This document shows positions 43,530 to 55,579 of a stretch of 64,000 bases of DNA, in pieces (the stretch's first letter is position 1; every line of letters starts with the position of its first letter). A program made the position numbers and the translations under genes. This stretch comes from Achatina immaculata (Eukaryota > Mollusca > Gastropoda > Stylommatophora > Achatinidae): contig CM019719.1 of the NCBI GenBank assembly GCA_009760885.1, forward strand, positions 27,771,084 through 27,835,083. The letters run 5' to 3'. The notes beneath the pieces were generated by a model that searched no databases, was not told where the DNA came from, and worked only from the letters and a program-made list of their open reading frames with translations.

Positions 43530-43626
43530 AAAATCGAGGGGTATATAGACCAATCCAAATTCTTAGGACAGGTTCAATGGCGAGGCAAGTGACAACAGGA
43601 AAGATATAAGACTTTTAAAAGAGACT

Positions 43627-43663
<37 letters not shown>

Positions 43664-43775
43664 CTGGACGGACTAACAAAATGGCACGGTCAAAGAAAGC
43701 CAGCACAACTTATAATGAGCACGTAGAGCAGGGAATTATGGAAAAGTATGATAGCCACCACCAGTAGGTAGGGCA
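43530..43775 (+). mobile_element. LINE C-terminal fragment
   Basis: Plus strand around an (AG)n run encodes MLDGLTKWHGQRKPAQLIMS and, after a stop, SRELWKSMIATTSR, the typical end of several LINE ORFs. Confidence 0.6.
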
Positions 43776-43779
43776 ACAG

Positions 43780-45383
43780 ATAGATATAGACCAAAACTGT
43801 TATTCAAAGATGGTGTATATGAGAAATTCTAATATTTCCCAGTCAGTCACACAAAGCTTAGGGGAAATGACTAAAGACTGTTTAGAGTTAGTGATAAAGT
43901 GATGAAAAAATACATAATACCAAGTGTCTTTTATTTACAAAGATCCTCTGTTCGGCCTTCCCCCGTCTTCGTTTTCCAAGAGTTAAATCCACTGTTCGTA
44001 TATTCCTCTCTAGTCCATCACTTGCTCAGCTAAAGAATAGCTTCCTTCTCTTCACAGAGCTGGGATGTCAGTTTTCATCACCGTATACATTTAGTAGTAA
44101 AACCTGTTTCAGAAAATGCCGAATGATTAAGAAAATTTTGACCCTGAAATGAATTTCGTGGATTCCAAAGTGTTATAAAACCTTATAATCACTTCAGTAA
44201 CAGCACACAACAGCGTCTGTACACATTTTCAGTCGGTCTAATGTGTATTTAAACAACTCATATTCCCTTAAAATCAGTCTCCTGTTCGAAAATCCCAAAA
44301 TAACTGCAACAAATTTATGAAATAAACTTGGAAAGGTTGGGTTGGTTAACATACAAAACAGACAAAGTGCGGACTTGAACAGTTCAGACAAAACACTTTT
44401 AGTTTCTGGTTTCTTCTGCATGCTTGACGAAACAGGTCGTTGAACTGCAAAATTTCTGCATACTCAAGTTGGCCCAGTTTAGGCACGCTTTGTCCGAAAC
44501 GAGCTTACAGAAGTATGTTTGAAAGATTTCGTTCTCAGTTTTTACAGTAGACAATTGAAATACGTACAAAATAAGAGAACGTATTTTATACGTTGAAAAG
44601 ACAAAAAAAAACAAAAAACGAAAAGAACTGGAAAAAAAGGAAAGTTTTAAAAGACGGGAAAAAAAGACAGTAGTCGTGGTGGTGGTGGTGGTGTGTGTGT
44701 GTGTGTGTGTGTGGAAAGAAAAGGGGGGGGGGGGGGGGGAATGAAGTGTTTCCTCAGTTTTTGTTGTGCTTTCATGGACTCCCTACCACTTTTCAGTACA
44801 AGAAATGGGGGGGGGGGGGGGTTCTTTCGTCATATCGTGAACAAAGCAATCAGTCTCACAGTATAAAAAAGGATAGATTATGCTAACAATATAAAGCAAA
44901 CTTACCATCATTCAGTCCTCTCTCTAGAAGGAGGTTTTCATTTATTCTATATTTTCCACTCATTTATCGCTTAGCTTCTATATACTTCTTCTTTAAGTAC
45001 TGGTCTCTCCAAGTTGTTCGTCAATTTTTTATATATCTTTGGATGTTCTTATTTCTTCTTCAAGTACTGGTTTCTCTTTATTTTTGTGTTAAGTATTGAT
45101 CTTTCTCAGTTGTTCAAAAGTGCTAAATCCATTTCGTTGTTTGTAGTTCTCCGTACAGACCTTTGTCTCTTTCATATCGTAGTCTCACTTTAGTTTTATA
45201 AAACTCTTCTTCACGTTAATCTCGCATTGGCTTATATAGTTTCCCTTTAAGTATTGTATTCTCTTTATAATTCTCTGTTAAGTCTTGATCTCACTTTAGT
45301 TGCATTTTGCCCTTGATATCTCTTTAATTTTACACAGTTCTCTTTCATGTACTAGTTTTATAAAGTTCTTCTTCAAGTGTTGA

Positions 45384-45410
<27 letters not shown>
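43780..45410. other. Intergenic DNA with poly-G and (GT)n runs
   Basis: No genes. (GT)n/(G)n at 44675-44740 and 44807-44821; T-rich repeats with tttagttttata and ctctttcat between 45000 and 45410. Confidence 0.5.
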
Positions 45411-45417
<7 letters not shown>

Positions 45418-45426
45418 GTTTTATAT

Positions 45427-45976
45427 CAGTCAGTCATTTGCATGTCCCTCCCTAACAGCTCTCCCGTAGGCCTCTCGGTTGTAAGCAAGATGCCTTGCTG
45501 CTGATGCATCCATTTGCAGATTATCAACGATGTCTTGCAGCCATCTTCGCCTTGGTCTTCCTCTCTTTCTTTTTCCTTCCAAGACGATCTTCTCTAAATT
45601 CTCATGACGTTTAATGTGTCCAAAATATTTAAGTTTTCTCTGTTTAATCCTCTTTACTAGCCAACCTTCTTCAATATTAAATTCGTGTAGTTTAGATATA
45701 TTTCTTCTTCTTTTTTTTTTTTTGTGCCCACGATATCTGAAGAACTCTTCTGTAACATTTACATTCAAGGCCATTTATGTGTTTCTCGGTTGTTTTGTTA
45801 TGTGTCCAGGTCTCACAGACATATATTGTGATGGGAAAGATGCATGTCCTTAAAAATCTTATTTTCTGTCTGTTCCTCTCCACAGTTTCTTTACTTGTTT
45901 TACTTTCTGAGGAGCGATAGATGTCCTTTTAATTTTCCTTAGTATATCTCCATTATTAGTTAATAATGATCCAAGA
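45427..45976 (-). mobile_element. RTE-like LINE (family A), 550 bp, 12-bp TSD
   Basis: Minus strand: IKQRKLKYFGHIKRHENLEK, then KRKRGRPRRRWLQDIVDNLQ, and upstream FLRTCIFPITIYVCETWTHN in a second frame. CAGT-type tail. TTAGTTTTATAT at 45415-45426 and 45977-45988 is the target-site duplication. Confidence 0.9.
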
Positions 45977-45989
45977 TTAGTTTTATATG

Positions 45990-47590
45990 GTTCTCCTTAA
46001 AGTGTTGATGTCTCTTTATTTATGTCTTCACTTCTGTACAGTTTTCCTTCACTTCTTAGTCGTTCCTTCGTGTCTTAATCTCACTTTAGTTTCCTATCTT
46101 CCCTTCAAGTTTTGATCGTTACTATGTATGAGAATGAAAAATAATTCTGTCGTACGTGTTATTTATATACTTGTTGAATGCGTTGATAAGAGGCTATACG
46201 GAAAAGTTATCCCTTCCATATTTAATATTGTTTCCATAACCATGTAATACTAGTTCTAAAATGATTTTAGATAACTGTGTAGGAATAAAATAAAGATTTT
46301 AATTTGGGCTAATAATATCTGTAATTTATAAGATGTTATGTACGTTTTTTTTATTTTTGGTATTTTACCTTTATAGGCAAACGAAAGGCTAAAGGTTATA
46401 CATATTAGCACCTTCACAACTACACCAATGAAAGAAAACAAATACAATCAATAATGCTTCTCCAAATAATCATACAGCTTATATTGACGTAAATCATCTG
46501 TTTACATGGTTAACAAATACGGCACCATTTGTAGGAAATAATAAAAAAGATTTTGATGAGGGTAATAATATTTGTGTAATTTATAATGTTTATATTGTTC
46601 TTATTGTTTTATGGTATGGCTGAAGAGTGATTTTACACTTACACATCGACATAGTACAAAAATGAAAAGAAACTCAATTAAACAATTATTCTTCAAATAA
46701 TCATGAACTTATATTGTTATTTATCAGTTTAACACAGCAAAATCAAACAAATGAATCATCAATTTATATTATCATTATTCATCAGCTATTATCGTTAACA
46801 ACATAGTCATTAAAATGATTTACTTAAATATTCAGATTCCTAGATTATCTTGATCTACAATGGAACTTCTAAATAATCAATGTTAACCCCTTGTACATAA
46901 TCATACAAAATTTCTAATCTTCATCATTAAATGACTGAGTATCTGATGTATATAAGGAATTAACTGGGAATAATTTTTGCAACATACATATTCATAAATT
47001 TCAGCAAAATGTATTTGTATGCACAAATGAGCCACCATTGCACATTACCAAAAATCTCTAAATCTTACATAGATAAATATGTTACACTAGAATTATAATT
47101 ATTCATGTACCCTTCAGTCCTAATCATACCTAAGTGGGTCGGGATGAATCGGAGGAGTCGACAGCACAGCCTTGCATGCGTCCACATGACAGAAATATAA
47201 GCCCCAATATTAACCTAACACTTACTTGTTTATCCATAAACGAAATACACTCTCACACGCTATTGAACGATAACATGACCTACCCTGATGTGCTCAGCAT
47301 ACACATCCACATAGATCAAAATTCTGTCATGTTATCTTTATATACTGGGCCAGCAGGTCGATATTTCTCAGAGTTGCGCACCTCTGAAAATTGACTGCTA
47401 ACTGACCCATTATTCCTACTCTTAGGATTGCCAACCAACCCAGTTAACTACGAGCTTATCTATTCCCTACAGTTGTGTTAGAGTGAAATAGGAGGGATGA
47501 AAGACAAGACGTCAGCTGCGTCAGTGTGTCTGCTTATTCACTTTTCGAAAATAAATTTCCATCGTTGGGGCTTTCTTTAGGTTCACAGTA
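45990..47590. other. AT-rich intergenic DNA, nothing recognised
   Basis: Very AT-rich. The 86-codon plus ORF at 47134-47394 has no recognisable domain. Confidence 0.5.
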
Positions 47591-47594
47591 TATA

Positions 47595-48777
47595 CGAGGG
47601 GCGTTCAGAAAATAATGCACCACATCTTTTTTCTCAGGAGCTGTTTATTCAAAAAGCATGAAATTTATACACAATATACATGGATATGTCATGTAAAAAT
47701 CGGTATTATTCAACATAATCCCCATCAAAATGTACGGCTTTACGCCAGCGCAAAACAAGTGTATGTATTCCTAGTTCCTACCAGATTTTCTCTTGATTAT
47801 GTAGCCATTTCTTCGCTGCTTGAATCACTCCTTCGTCATCTTCAAATCTTACCCCACGGAGTGCATCTTTAAGTGGACCAAACAGATGGAAATCAGAGGA
47901 TGTCAAATCGGGACTATAGGGTGGATGGGGTAGTACAGTCCAACCCAATTTGGTGATTGCTTCCCGTGTTGCCAGACTTGTGTGATGCCCCAAAAGACAA
48001 TGATCATGACCTTTCCAGCTGAAGGAGTTGTCTTGAATTTCTTTCTTCGTGGTGATTGCAGATGATGCCACTCCACTGACTGTCTTTTTTTTTGGTCTCA
48101 GGTTCAAAATGATGTGCCAGGTTTCGTCACCTGTTATGATCTTAGCCAAAAAGTTCTCTCTCTCAGCATTGAAATGCTCCAACAATTCAGAAGAAATTGC
48201 TTTCCTTTGCAATCGATGATCATTTGTGAGACTTCGAGGAACCTATCTTGCGCAAACCTTAGAAAATCCGAAAGCTTTTATAACTGCATTTCCACTACCA
48301 TTGCTGACTGACAGCTTTAAGGTCAACTGTTGAGTAGTGATACATCTATCAGTAAGAATAATACCCTCAGCGCATTTCAACATTTCTGCCTTGGTGGCTG
48401 TGGCAGGACGTCCACAGCGCGGCCGATCATGCAACTTCTTATCTCCACTTTGATTCTTTGATTCTCTGAACCCAGCGACTGACTGTACTCCTGTCAACTG
48501 CAAAACTTCCATAAATATCACATAGACGATGTGATTGTTCACAACAGTTCCCTTCTCTGCAACGAGAAATTCTATCACAATTCGCTGCTTATACCGCAAG
48601 TTGCTAACACGCTCCATTTCAACGGTTAGGGCAGCCATATTCTTTGGCCGGTTTTGGTGCAATATGGTTCACACAATGGGCACATGCCATATTTAAAGTG
48701 TGTAAATTTTCATGCTTCCGTCTTCATTATTAGCTGAAAAAAAAAGATGTAGTGCATTACTTTCTGAACGCCCCTCT
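47595..48777 (-). mobile_element. mariner transposon with intact terminal inverted repeats
   Basis: Left end (c)gaggggcgttcagaaaataa and right end read inward gaggggcgttcagaaagtaa, extending to about 36 bp through tgcac(c/t)acatctttttt. TA dinucleotides at 47593-47594 and 48778-48779 are the target duplication. 1183 bp, near the usual 1.3 kb; the encoded transposase is broken. Confidence 0.93.
47778..48662 (-). pseudogene. mariner (SETMAR-type) transposase pseudogene
   Basis: N-terminal part MERVSNLRYKQRIVIEFLVA to DRPRCGRPATATKAEML (helix-turn-helix region) at 48662-48243. After a frame break come MQRKAISSELLEHFNAEREN, IITGDETWH (first catalytic Asp) and HPPYSPDLTSSDFHLFGPLK (third Asp, DD34D type). 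The stretch with the second Asp is missing before TSLATREAITKLGW. Inactive. Confidence 0.88.
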
Positions 48778-49215
48778 TAGTTCTCCTTGAATGTTTAGTG
48801 CTCCTTCAAGTATCAGTCTCTCCTCTAAGTCTTAGAGCCTCTTTAGTTTTATATAGTTCTTTAATGTTTAGTGCTCCTTCAAGTATGAGTCTCTCCTCCA
48901 AGTCTTATCGTCTCTTTAGTTTTATATAGTTCTTTAATGTTTAGTGCTCCTTCAAGTATGAGTCTCTCCTCCAAGTCTTAGCGTCTCTTTAGTTTTATAT
49001 AGTTCTTTAATGTTTAGTGCTCCTTCAAGTATGAGTCTCTCCTCCAAGTCTTAGCGTCTCTTTAGTTTTATATAGTTCTTTAATGTTTAGTGCTACTTCA
49101 AGTATCAGTCTCTCCTCCAGTTCTTAGCGTCTCTTTAGTTTTATATAGTTCTTGAATGTGTAGTGTTCCTTTAAGTATTAGTCTCTCCTCCAAGTCTCTT
49201 TAGTTTTATATAGTT
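48778..49215. repeat. 72-bp minisatellite, about 6 units
   Basis: Unit agttctttaatgtttagtgc, tccttcaagtatgagtctct, cctccaagtcttagcgtctc, tttagttttat. It begins immediately at the right end of the mariner element. Confidence 0.93.
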
Positions 49216-49279
49216 CTCTTTCACGTCATGGTCATTCTTTCTCCGATTGAGCTTTGAGAATCTGAAAGCAGAACAAGTG

Positions 49280-49495
49280 TCTATGTATGTATATATGTAT
49301 GCATGTATGTAATATATGTAATATATGTATGGGTATATGTATGTATGTAATGTATGTATGTATGTATGTATATATGTATGCATGTATGCAATATATGTAT
49401 GTATATATGTATGTATATATGTATGTATATATGTATGTATGTATGTATGTACGTATGTATTATACATGTATGCATGTATGTATGTATGTATGTCC
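49280..49495. repeat. (TATG)n microsatellite
   Basis: About 50 tatg units with ta and gc interruptions; open in several frames as an artefact (YMYVCMYV, THTYIHTY). Confidence 0.95.
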
Positions 49496-49700
49496 CCAAC
49501 TGAGCGGGGTCTTTTCTCTGACCAATACGGACCCGAGGTAGACGCAAGCTCATAAAATGGGTACCAGAGAAAGCCTGAGAAGGAAAGGCAGCGAGGAAAG
49601 GAACTGGCCACCCTACCTCATAAGCTGATGACCCAGCATAATGAAATCTCTAACACCTCATTCCCATTTGCTGTGGCACTACCTTTACCTATGTAAAGGT
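49496..49700 (+). mobile_element. SINE-like fragment
   Basis: gggtaccagagaaagcctga then aggaaaggcagcgaggaaag parallels the SINE body of 38975-39265 (gagtaccagagaaatctgag). Diverged. Confidence 0.5.
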
Positions 49701-49944
49701 ATACTCTATTACACACAGTTGTACCGTTTCTGTTTACATATGGGATAAAGAATTTTTTTTTCTTATTTTATTTATTACTCGTATATATTATTCATGTGAA
49801 TGTATACTTTCTCTTCTTTTTTCATTGTTTTGTCCTGCATGTTTTTGTATGACTAATGTGTAAGACGAAACTTTGTAATTGCGTGCTCCTAATAAACCTG
49901 TGTTGACTTTTGTTTTGAATAATATTAGCATTTTATAGGCATAT

Positions 49945-51735
49945 CTTATCTTATATCTTATATCCTTGCCGTCCCGTTAAACGTCACATAGGGCTCGCAG
50001 AGTAGTTCGCCAATTTTTCCTGTCTTCGGCGAGTCTTTCAACCTCATCAAGGGATTTTATGTCTGTTAATTTGGCCTCTCTTAATAATGTCCTCTTCAGA
50101 GTTTCACGCGGTCTGCCTCTTTTTCTTCGGCCTGTTGTGTTCCACTTGATAGCTTGTTTTGGGATTCTCTTATCATTTCTTCTCATCAAGTGACCAACAT
50201 ATGTCCATCTCCTTTTCCTGATCACCCACGAGACTGGTTGTTGTTCAGTCATCTGTCTTATCTCTGCATTGTTCTTGACTTCATTCCACTTGATGCCGAG
50301 TATTTTCCTTAGGCATTTGTTTTCAAAAGAGTCTAATTTCTTTTATATTTCTTTAGTTGTTTTTCAGCTTTTGCATGCATAAATGAGGGTGGATATTACA
50401 TTTGAATTGAATAGTCTTAACTTGGTTGTTGTGCTTATAACTTTTGAATTCCATATGTTCTCAAGATTCTTGAAGATTGATGCTGCTTTTGCAATTCTGA
50501 TCCTAACTTCCTTTCTAGTGTCACCATCCTGGTCTATGTAGCTGCCAAGATATGCAAATTGATTGACTTCTTCAATATCTGTCCCTTCTATGTGTATTTT
50601 TCCATTTTGATTGAGAGGAATTTTCATTATTTTTGTTTTGTTCTTGTTAATTTCAAGTCCTGTTTTGCTAGCCAGTGAAGACAGGCTATCTGTTTTTTTC
50701 TTGCATGGAATCCACATTATTACTGATAAGAGTTATGTCATCAGCAAAATCAAGATCTTCTAGTTGGGTCCCATGTACCCAGTCAATACCTGTGTTACCC
50801 GTGCAGCATTTTTTCATTATGAAGTCTATTGTAATCCCAAAAAGTAAAGGAGATAGTATACATCCTTGTTTCACGCCTGTTTCAATCTGGAACCATTCAC
50901 TCATCCCTTCTTCTGTCTTGACTGCACAAACATATCCATTGTATAAGTTCTTAATGATGTTGACAATTTTAGATGGTATTCCATATAGACATAAAATTCT
51001 CCATAATGAATCTCTGTGTATGCTATCAAATGCCTTTTTAAAATCTATGAAGTTCAGTATTAATGGTTTCTGCTTTTCAATATGTTCTTCAAGTATTATT
51101 CTGAGAGTAAATATCTGGTCGAGACAGCTTCTCCCTTTTCGAAATCCTGCTTGTTCTTCTCTCATTGCAGTATCCACTATATCTTTGAGTCTATTCAAAA
51201 TGACCTTGCAAAATACTTTTGACACAACTGATATTAAGGTTACTCCTCTCCAGTTGTTACAGTCACTAAGGTTGCCCTTTTTGGTATTTTAACAATGATT
51301 CCTTTCTTCCAATTAGAAGGGACCTTTTCTTCTTTCCAAATCTTGTTAAACATTCTCTGTAGTTGTCTCATGTTGTCACTATTGATAGCTTTTAGCATTT
51401 CGGCTGTTATTTCATCTTCACCTGCAGCTTTGTTGTTAGCCATTAAATTCACTGCTGTTTCAATTTCATGCAATTTAATTTCATCTAGGTTGACATTTAG
51501 TTGTGGGGCTGGTAAGTCAGTTTCAAGGTTTAACAATTCTTTTGAGTGTGGTCGATTAAGTACTTCTTGGAAGTGTTCAGCCCATCTTTGCTTTTGGTCT
51601 TTACTTGATGTTAATAGTGTTCCAGTTTTGCTAAGGATTGGTCTTTCTTTAGATGTAATAGTACCTGTTAGCCTCTTTTGTATGTTATATAAAGTTTTGC
51701 TATAGGGATATACCATAATTGATATTTTCCCTGAG
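49945..51735 (-). mobile_element. RTE-like LINE (family B), longest copy, decayed
   Basis: Minus strand in order: KERPILSKTGTLLTSSKDQK, ETAVNLMANNKAAGEDEITA, ISVVSKVFCKVILNRLKDIV, LNFIDFKKAFDSIHRDSLWR, GVKQGCILSPLLFGITIDFI, LDFADDITLIS (catalytic FADD), LEINKNKTKIMKIPLNQNGK, then IRKRRWTYVGHLMRRNDKRI and ALCDV-stop. RT fingers, palm, thumb and C-terminus are all present; frame breaks near 51240, 50700 and 50350. The endonuclease end is missing. The tail side has gatataagata repeats. Confidence 0.9.
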
Positions 51736-51744
51736 TTATTGATC

Positions 51745-52085
51745 CTAACGTGAAAAGTTGTCTAATGTGGCCTTGCGCGTTGAACACTGATTTCTTACCC
51801 AGGAGGCAACGGTTCGAATCGAGTAGCCAGGATTTTTTTTTCCTGTGGAAGGACAAAATTAAAACCCCAGCGACTGCTGTATGTGGCCATTAATCCCTTG
51901 ATCTCAAAGTGCCCGGCAGCGAAAGCTGTGATATCGTTATCTACGGGTGAGGGGCAGCCGTCTGTCATGTTTCGTCTTCGTGTAAATTTCAGTATATGTA
52001 CCGCACTCTCAGTGCCCGGTGATGGGACTTGATTTACGACCGCTTACCTGGAGCAGTGGCCACACCTGTGTAGTAGGCCCGACAG
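51745..52085. mobile_element. tRNA-like SINE remnants
   Basis: A B-box-like GGTTCGAATC at about 51810 follows tggccttgcgcgttgaacac; to the right, on the minus strand, ggtcgtaaatcaagtcccat resembles another B box. Probably one or two SINE heads. Confidence 0.45.
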
Positions 52086-52089
52086 GGGA

Positions 52090-53350
52090 AGTACATAACG
52101 AGAAACCAATGTTTAAGAGATCTCGGTCACGTTGCCCTCTTTAGTGTGTTGTTATCACCAGGTATGCATTCAAGTCCTTCAATGTAAGTTTCAAGTTATC
52201 ACCTTCAAGTCAAACCTCAAGCCCTCATTGGAAACTTCTAGTAGGGTCGCAAGGCAAGTGTCAAGTTATTAACTTCAGGTTGAGTCAAGTCTCAATTGCT
52301 TTCAAGCAGTTTCAAGTCAAGCTTCAAATTCTTGCAAGCAGCTGCAAGTGGAGTTATAAGTCAACTTGCACGTCTAGGAGTTCAAACGCTGTGACTGCAT
52401 ATACTTTAATATTCACATAATTGAGTATCTCATCACTTTAAAAAAACGATAACACAACATATCTCAGTAATTTACTCATTTAAAAAAATTAAACCATAAC
52501 AAAACCTATTACAGATACATAATTAATATACCATCACCGTCTGTCCTTTAGATTTGATTCTAGTTTCTGAGTTTATTTGTTGTCAGTTCCTAATCACGTA
52601 GACATTCCTTTTCTATTCTGAAAAATGTTCCAAAATCCAACAAAATTCCCGTTTCCATGTCATTCCTGCTGGAGGTCGAGATCGTGATCCTTCCGGTATA
52701 CGGGTTCCCTGCGGCGAGTCGCAAAAATGACCCATGCTTCGTTTCATTAAAAAAAAAAAAACGCGTGTAAATTTTGATTGTAAACAAAATTTTATTGCGC
52801 ATGTCCAATGACCCTTTTTTTTTTTTGCCTCCTGAGGGCGTTCATAGTAACCAATGCCGTCTTCGAAGTTTCGATCGCGAATTTTCAATTTTTTATGACT
52901 TAGGTAGGCATACGGACATGACCAGGTAACTGTTTTTGAGTGTATCCCAAGTAGATCTAGACCTATTAGGCTGGTTGGAGAAGTAGCTCGAAGGTTATTT
53001 CAGACATTATTTCTGTGAGCATGCCACATACGATCACAAGACGAGATCGTGTAGATCTGCAAGTAGAACCAGACATTACCGATGGTAAGTAGGAAACAAT
53101 CATCAATTTTTTTTTCTTTTTGCTGGTGCTAAAAATGTTCTCATATTTTCACACCACTTTTCTTCTTTTGAAAATCTCTGCATTTATGAAATCTTCATAC
53201 ATTTACAGTTCTTTTGATGCATAATAAGTATACTTTTAACTTGGAAATACTTTGTTACATTCGCTTTTACAACTATACACCCTATACATATCAAGACCCG
53301 CGCTTTTAATTCCACAAGACAGGAACGTCCGCGTTTTTGCCTCCAGCAGG
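52090..53350. other. Intergenic DNA, nothing recognised
   Basis: A loose caagt-rich repeat at 52165-52380, homopolymer A and T runs near 52750 and 52815, otherwise no features. Confidence 0.5.
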
Positions 53351-53355
53351 GAATG

Positions 53356-53635
53356 TTAAAGCATATTGGGGATACGGTGTTAGGCCCGTATTTTCCATGA
53401 CCTTTGGCACATGAAAGTGTGATGTGGGCGGTATCACTCCTGGCCGTGTTTACCTTTCTAGATTTCTCTCGTTCCTATTTTTTAGAGGCTGGGTCGATCC
53501 TGGGGTCTTGTGTGTGTGTGTGTGTGCGCGCGCGCGCACCAGATAAAAATAACACTGGCGAAACTGAAACCAGTACCACCGAATTATTAAACTGAGAGCC
53601 TAAACACTCAGCTGATCAGACCGCCTGAGCTGAAT
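53356..53635 (-). mobile_element. tRNA-derived SINE
   Basis: ggtgttaggcccgtattttc core as in 13694-14134. On the minus strand the right end reads tcagctgagtgtttaggctc (A-box-type head) and gtggtactggtttcag (decayed B box). A (GT)n(GC)n run is inside at 53510-53538. Confidence 0.75.
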
Positions 53636-53650
53636 TGAAAAAACTGGAAC

Positions 53651-53758
53651 TGAACTGTTGTGTTTTCAAGCCAAATGGCTTTCAGCTTCATCTTCATCAG
53701 TTCAACATTCATTTTCTCCATTAATAATGGTATAATTGAGTGTACATTCTAGTCTAAA
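53651..53758. repeat. 110-bp dispersed repeat, copy 1
   Basis: gaactgttgtgttttcaagc to gagtgtacattctag; copy 2 at 54937-55045 in the same orientation, about 90 percent alike by eye. On the minus strand it contains CTGATGA followed by a short hairpin and GAAAAC. Confidence 0.85.
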
Positions 53759-53849
53759 ATAAACAGATTATTTTATTGTTACTAGACATGCATCCTTTAT
53801 CCTGAGACCTATCTAGAGGCAACTCCAGATGGGAAAAAAAGAATGCAGA

Positions 53850-54165
53850 GATAAGACAGATGACTGAACAACAACCAGTCTCATGAATGATCAGGAAAAG
53901 GAGATGGACATATGTTGGTCACGTGATGAGAAGAAACAGTTAGAGAATCCCAAAACAAGCTATCAAGTGGAACACAACATGCCAAAGAAAAAGAAGCAGA
54001 CCGCGTGAAACTCTGAAGATGACATTGTTAAGAGAGGCCAAATTAATAGGCATAAAATCCTTTGATGAGGTTGAAAGACTCGCCGAAGACAGGAAAAATT
54101 GGCGAACTACCTTGTGAGCCCTATTTGACGTTTAACAGTGATATAAGAAGAAGAAGAAGAAGACA
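53850..54165 (+). mobile_element. RTE-like LINE (family B), fossil
   Basis: Same 3' ORF as 24026-24287 with many changes (tgatcaggaaaaggagatgg, accgcgtgaaactctgaaga), ending in gatataagaagaagaagaag. Confidence 0.82.
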
Positions 54166-54169
54166 TGAA

Positions 54170-54935
54170 GGAGGCAAAAAACTAAACAGCTCATAGATTC
54201 AAGTTAACTATCTAGCAGCACACAAGGTCATCGTTGTCTTATTAATACTGCGCTCAGGTAAAACCATAGAGTCGATTGACCAAGAAATCCCAAAACGTGA
54301 CCAAGAAATCGCAAATCGAACTGAAGTTGATATTGTGGTAGTATTTTGTAGGCAAAGGGAACTAAGTTAATAAGTACTAATAGTCTTAGTCCCTTTGAAG
54401 GTCACTCTTGACCGTTCAAGATTGAGTCACTCTTGACATGTGACCAAATTATCAATTAGGGAGGCAAAATTCTCGTGAGAAGTCATGAAGAAATTTAGTC
54501 GGGGTTAAATATTGCTTCTCTGAGAATGTTCGACATCACGAGAAAAGTTGTAAGAAAAGTAGAGAAGTTAACGCAAGAACAGAGTGGACTCAAGAGAATC
54601 CTGTGTTTTCTGAGCGAAGACAGGGAGGTATAAAAACGGGAAAAGAAAAAGAGAAGGTAGGATTGAGCTAGGAATTTTTGTGAAGTTTTTTTTTTTTAGG
54701 GGGGGGGGTGTTAGAAAATTGTGGTACGGATTTTGTCGGAAGATTCTTGTCATGAAATGTAGATTCAGATATGAGTGTTGTTCTGTGTTTAGGAGAATTA
54801 TGACGGCAGCTTCAGTAGTGAGGTTTTTTTTTATTATTGAGTTGTGATCCCCCAGTTGGAAAAACTGTGAGGATGTGCAATTTTGTAATTCTATGGTAAT
54901 ACTGATTTCTGTGGCGTTGAATATTTCTCGCCAAG
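54170..54935. other. DNA between the two 110-bp repeats, nothing recognised
   Basis: Contains a T run then G run at 54690-54710. The 129-codon minus ORF at 54568-54957 starts inside the 110-bp repeat and has no recognised domain. Confidence 0.4.
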
Positions 54936-54936
54936 A

Positions 54937-55045
54937 ACTGAACTGTTGTGTTTTCAAGCCGGATCGCTTTCAACTTCATCTTCATCAATTCAACATTCAT
55001 TTTCTCCATTAATAATGGTATCACTGAGTGTACATTCTAGCTCAG
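54937..55045. repeat. 110-bp dispersed repeat, copy 2
   Basis: See copy at 53651. On the minus strand TTGATGA replaces CTGATGA and the hairpin loop differs (aagcgatccggctt). Confidence 0.85.
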
Positions 55046-55491
55046 AATTGTTGCTTCTCTTTGAAATCCTTCTTTGTCAGTGATGTTGAACGAATGCGAG
55101 TCTCTGTTTTTTGGTGTAGTTGTAGTGAGCCTGGGATTATGTTGTTGATTTACTATACGAATAGTGCAGTAACAAGATTTGCTAATGGTTCAACAATAGA
55201 ATCACTTGTGCAAAAAAAACAAAGAAAGAAATATAAATAAGCACAATAAGATAACTAACAGCGTCTATAATAATTGAGAATATCAACCGAGTTTTCACTT
55301 GCTAGTCAGAGAAGTTATAGCAGCATCAGTTCTAGTATATTTAGTGCCAGGTCGGGCACAAGCTGTAGTTCTGCTTTAATATTCTCCATTTTAAAATCTT
55401 CAAATCAAGTCTAGGGCTCGAAAGGATTCAAATCCATCAGCTTGCCTCCCACCCCACCCCACCCTCCGTGTGGGCCTGATTTTTATAAATT

Positions 55492-55528
55492 TCTCTCTCT
55501 TTCTCTCTCTCCCTCTCTTTCTCTCTCT

Positions 55529-55577
<49 letters not shown>
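55492..55577. repeat. (CT)n(AT)n compound microsatellite
   Basis: Pyrimidine-rich ctctctttctct run followed by about 24 AT units. Confidence 0.95.

Positions 55578-55579
<2 letters not shown>

Noticed and set aside
50675..51292. 205-codon plus-strand ORF
   Set aside because: Antisense shadow of the family B reverse transcriptase on the minus strand.
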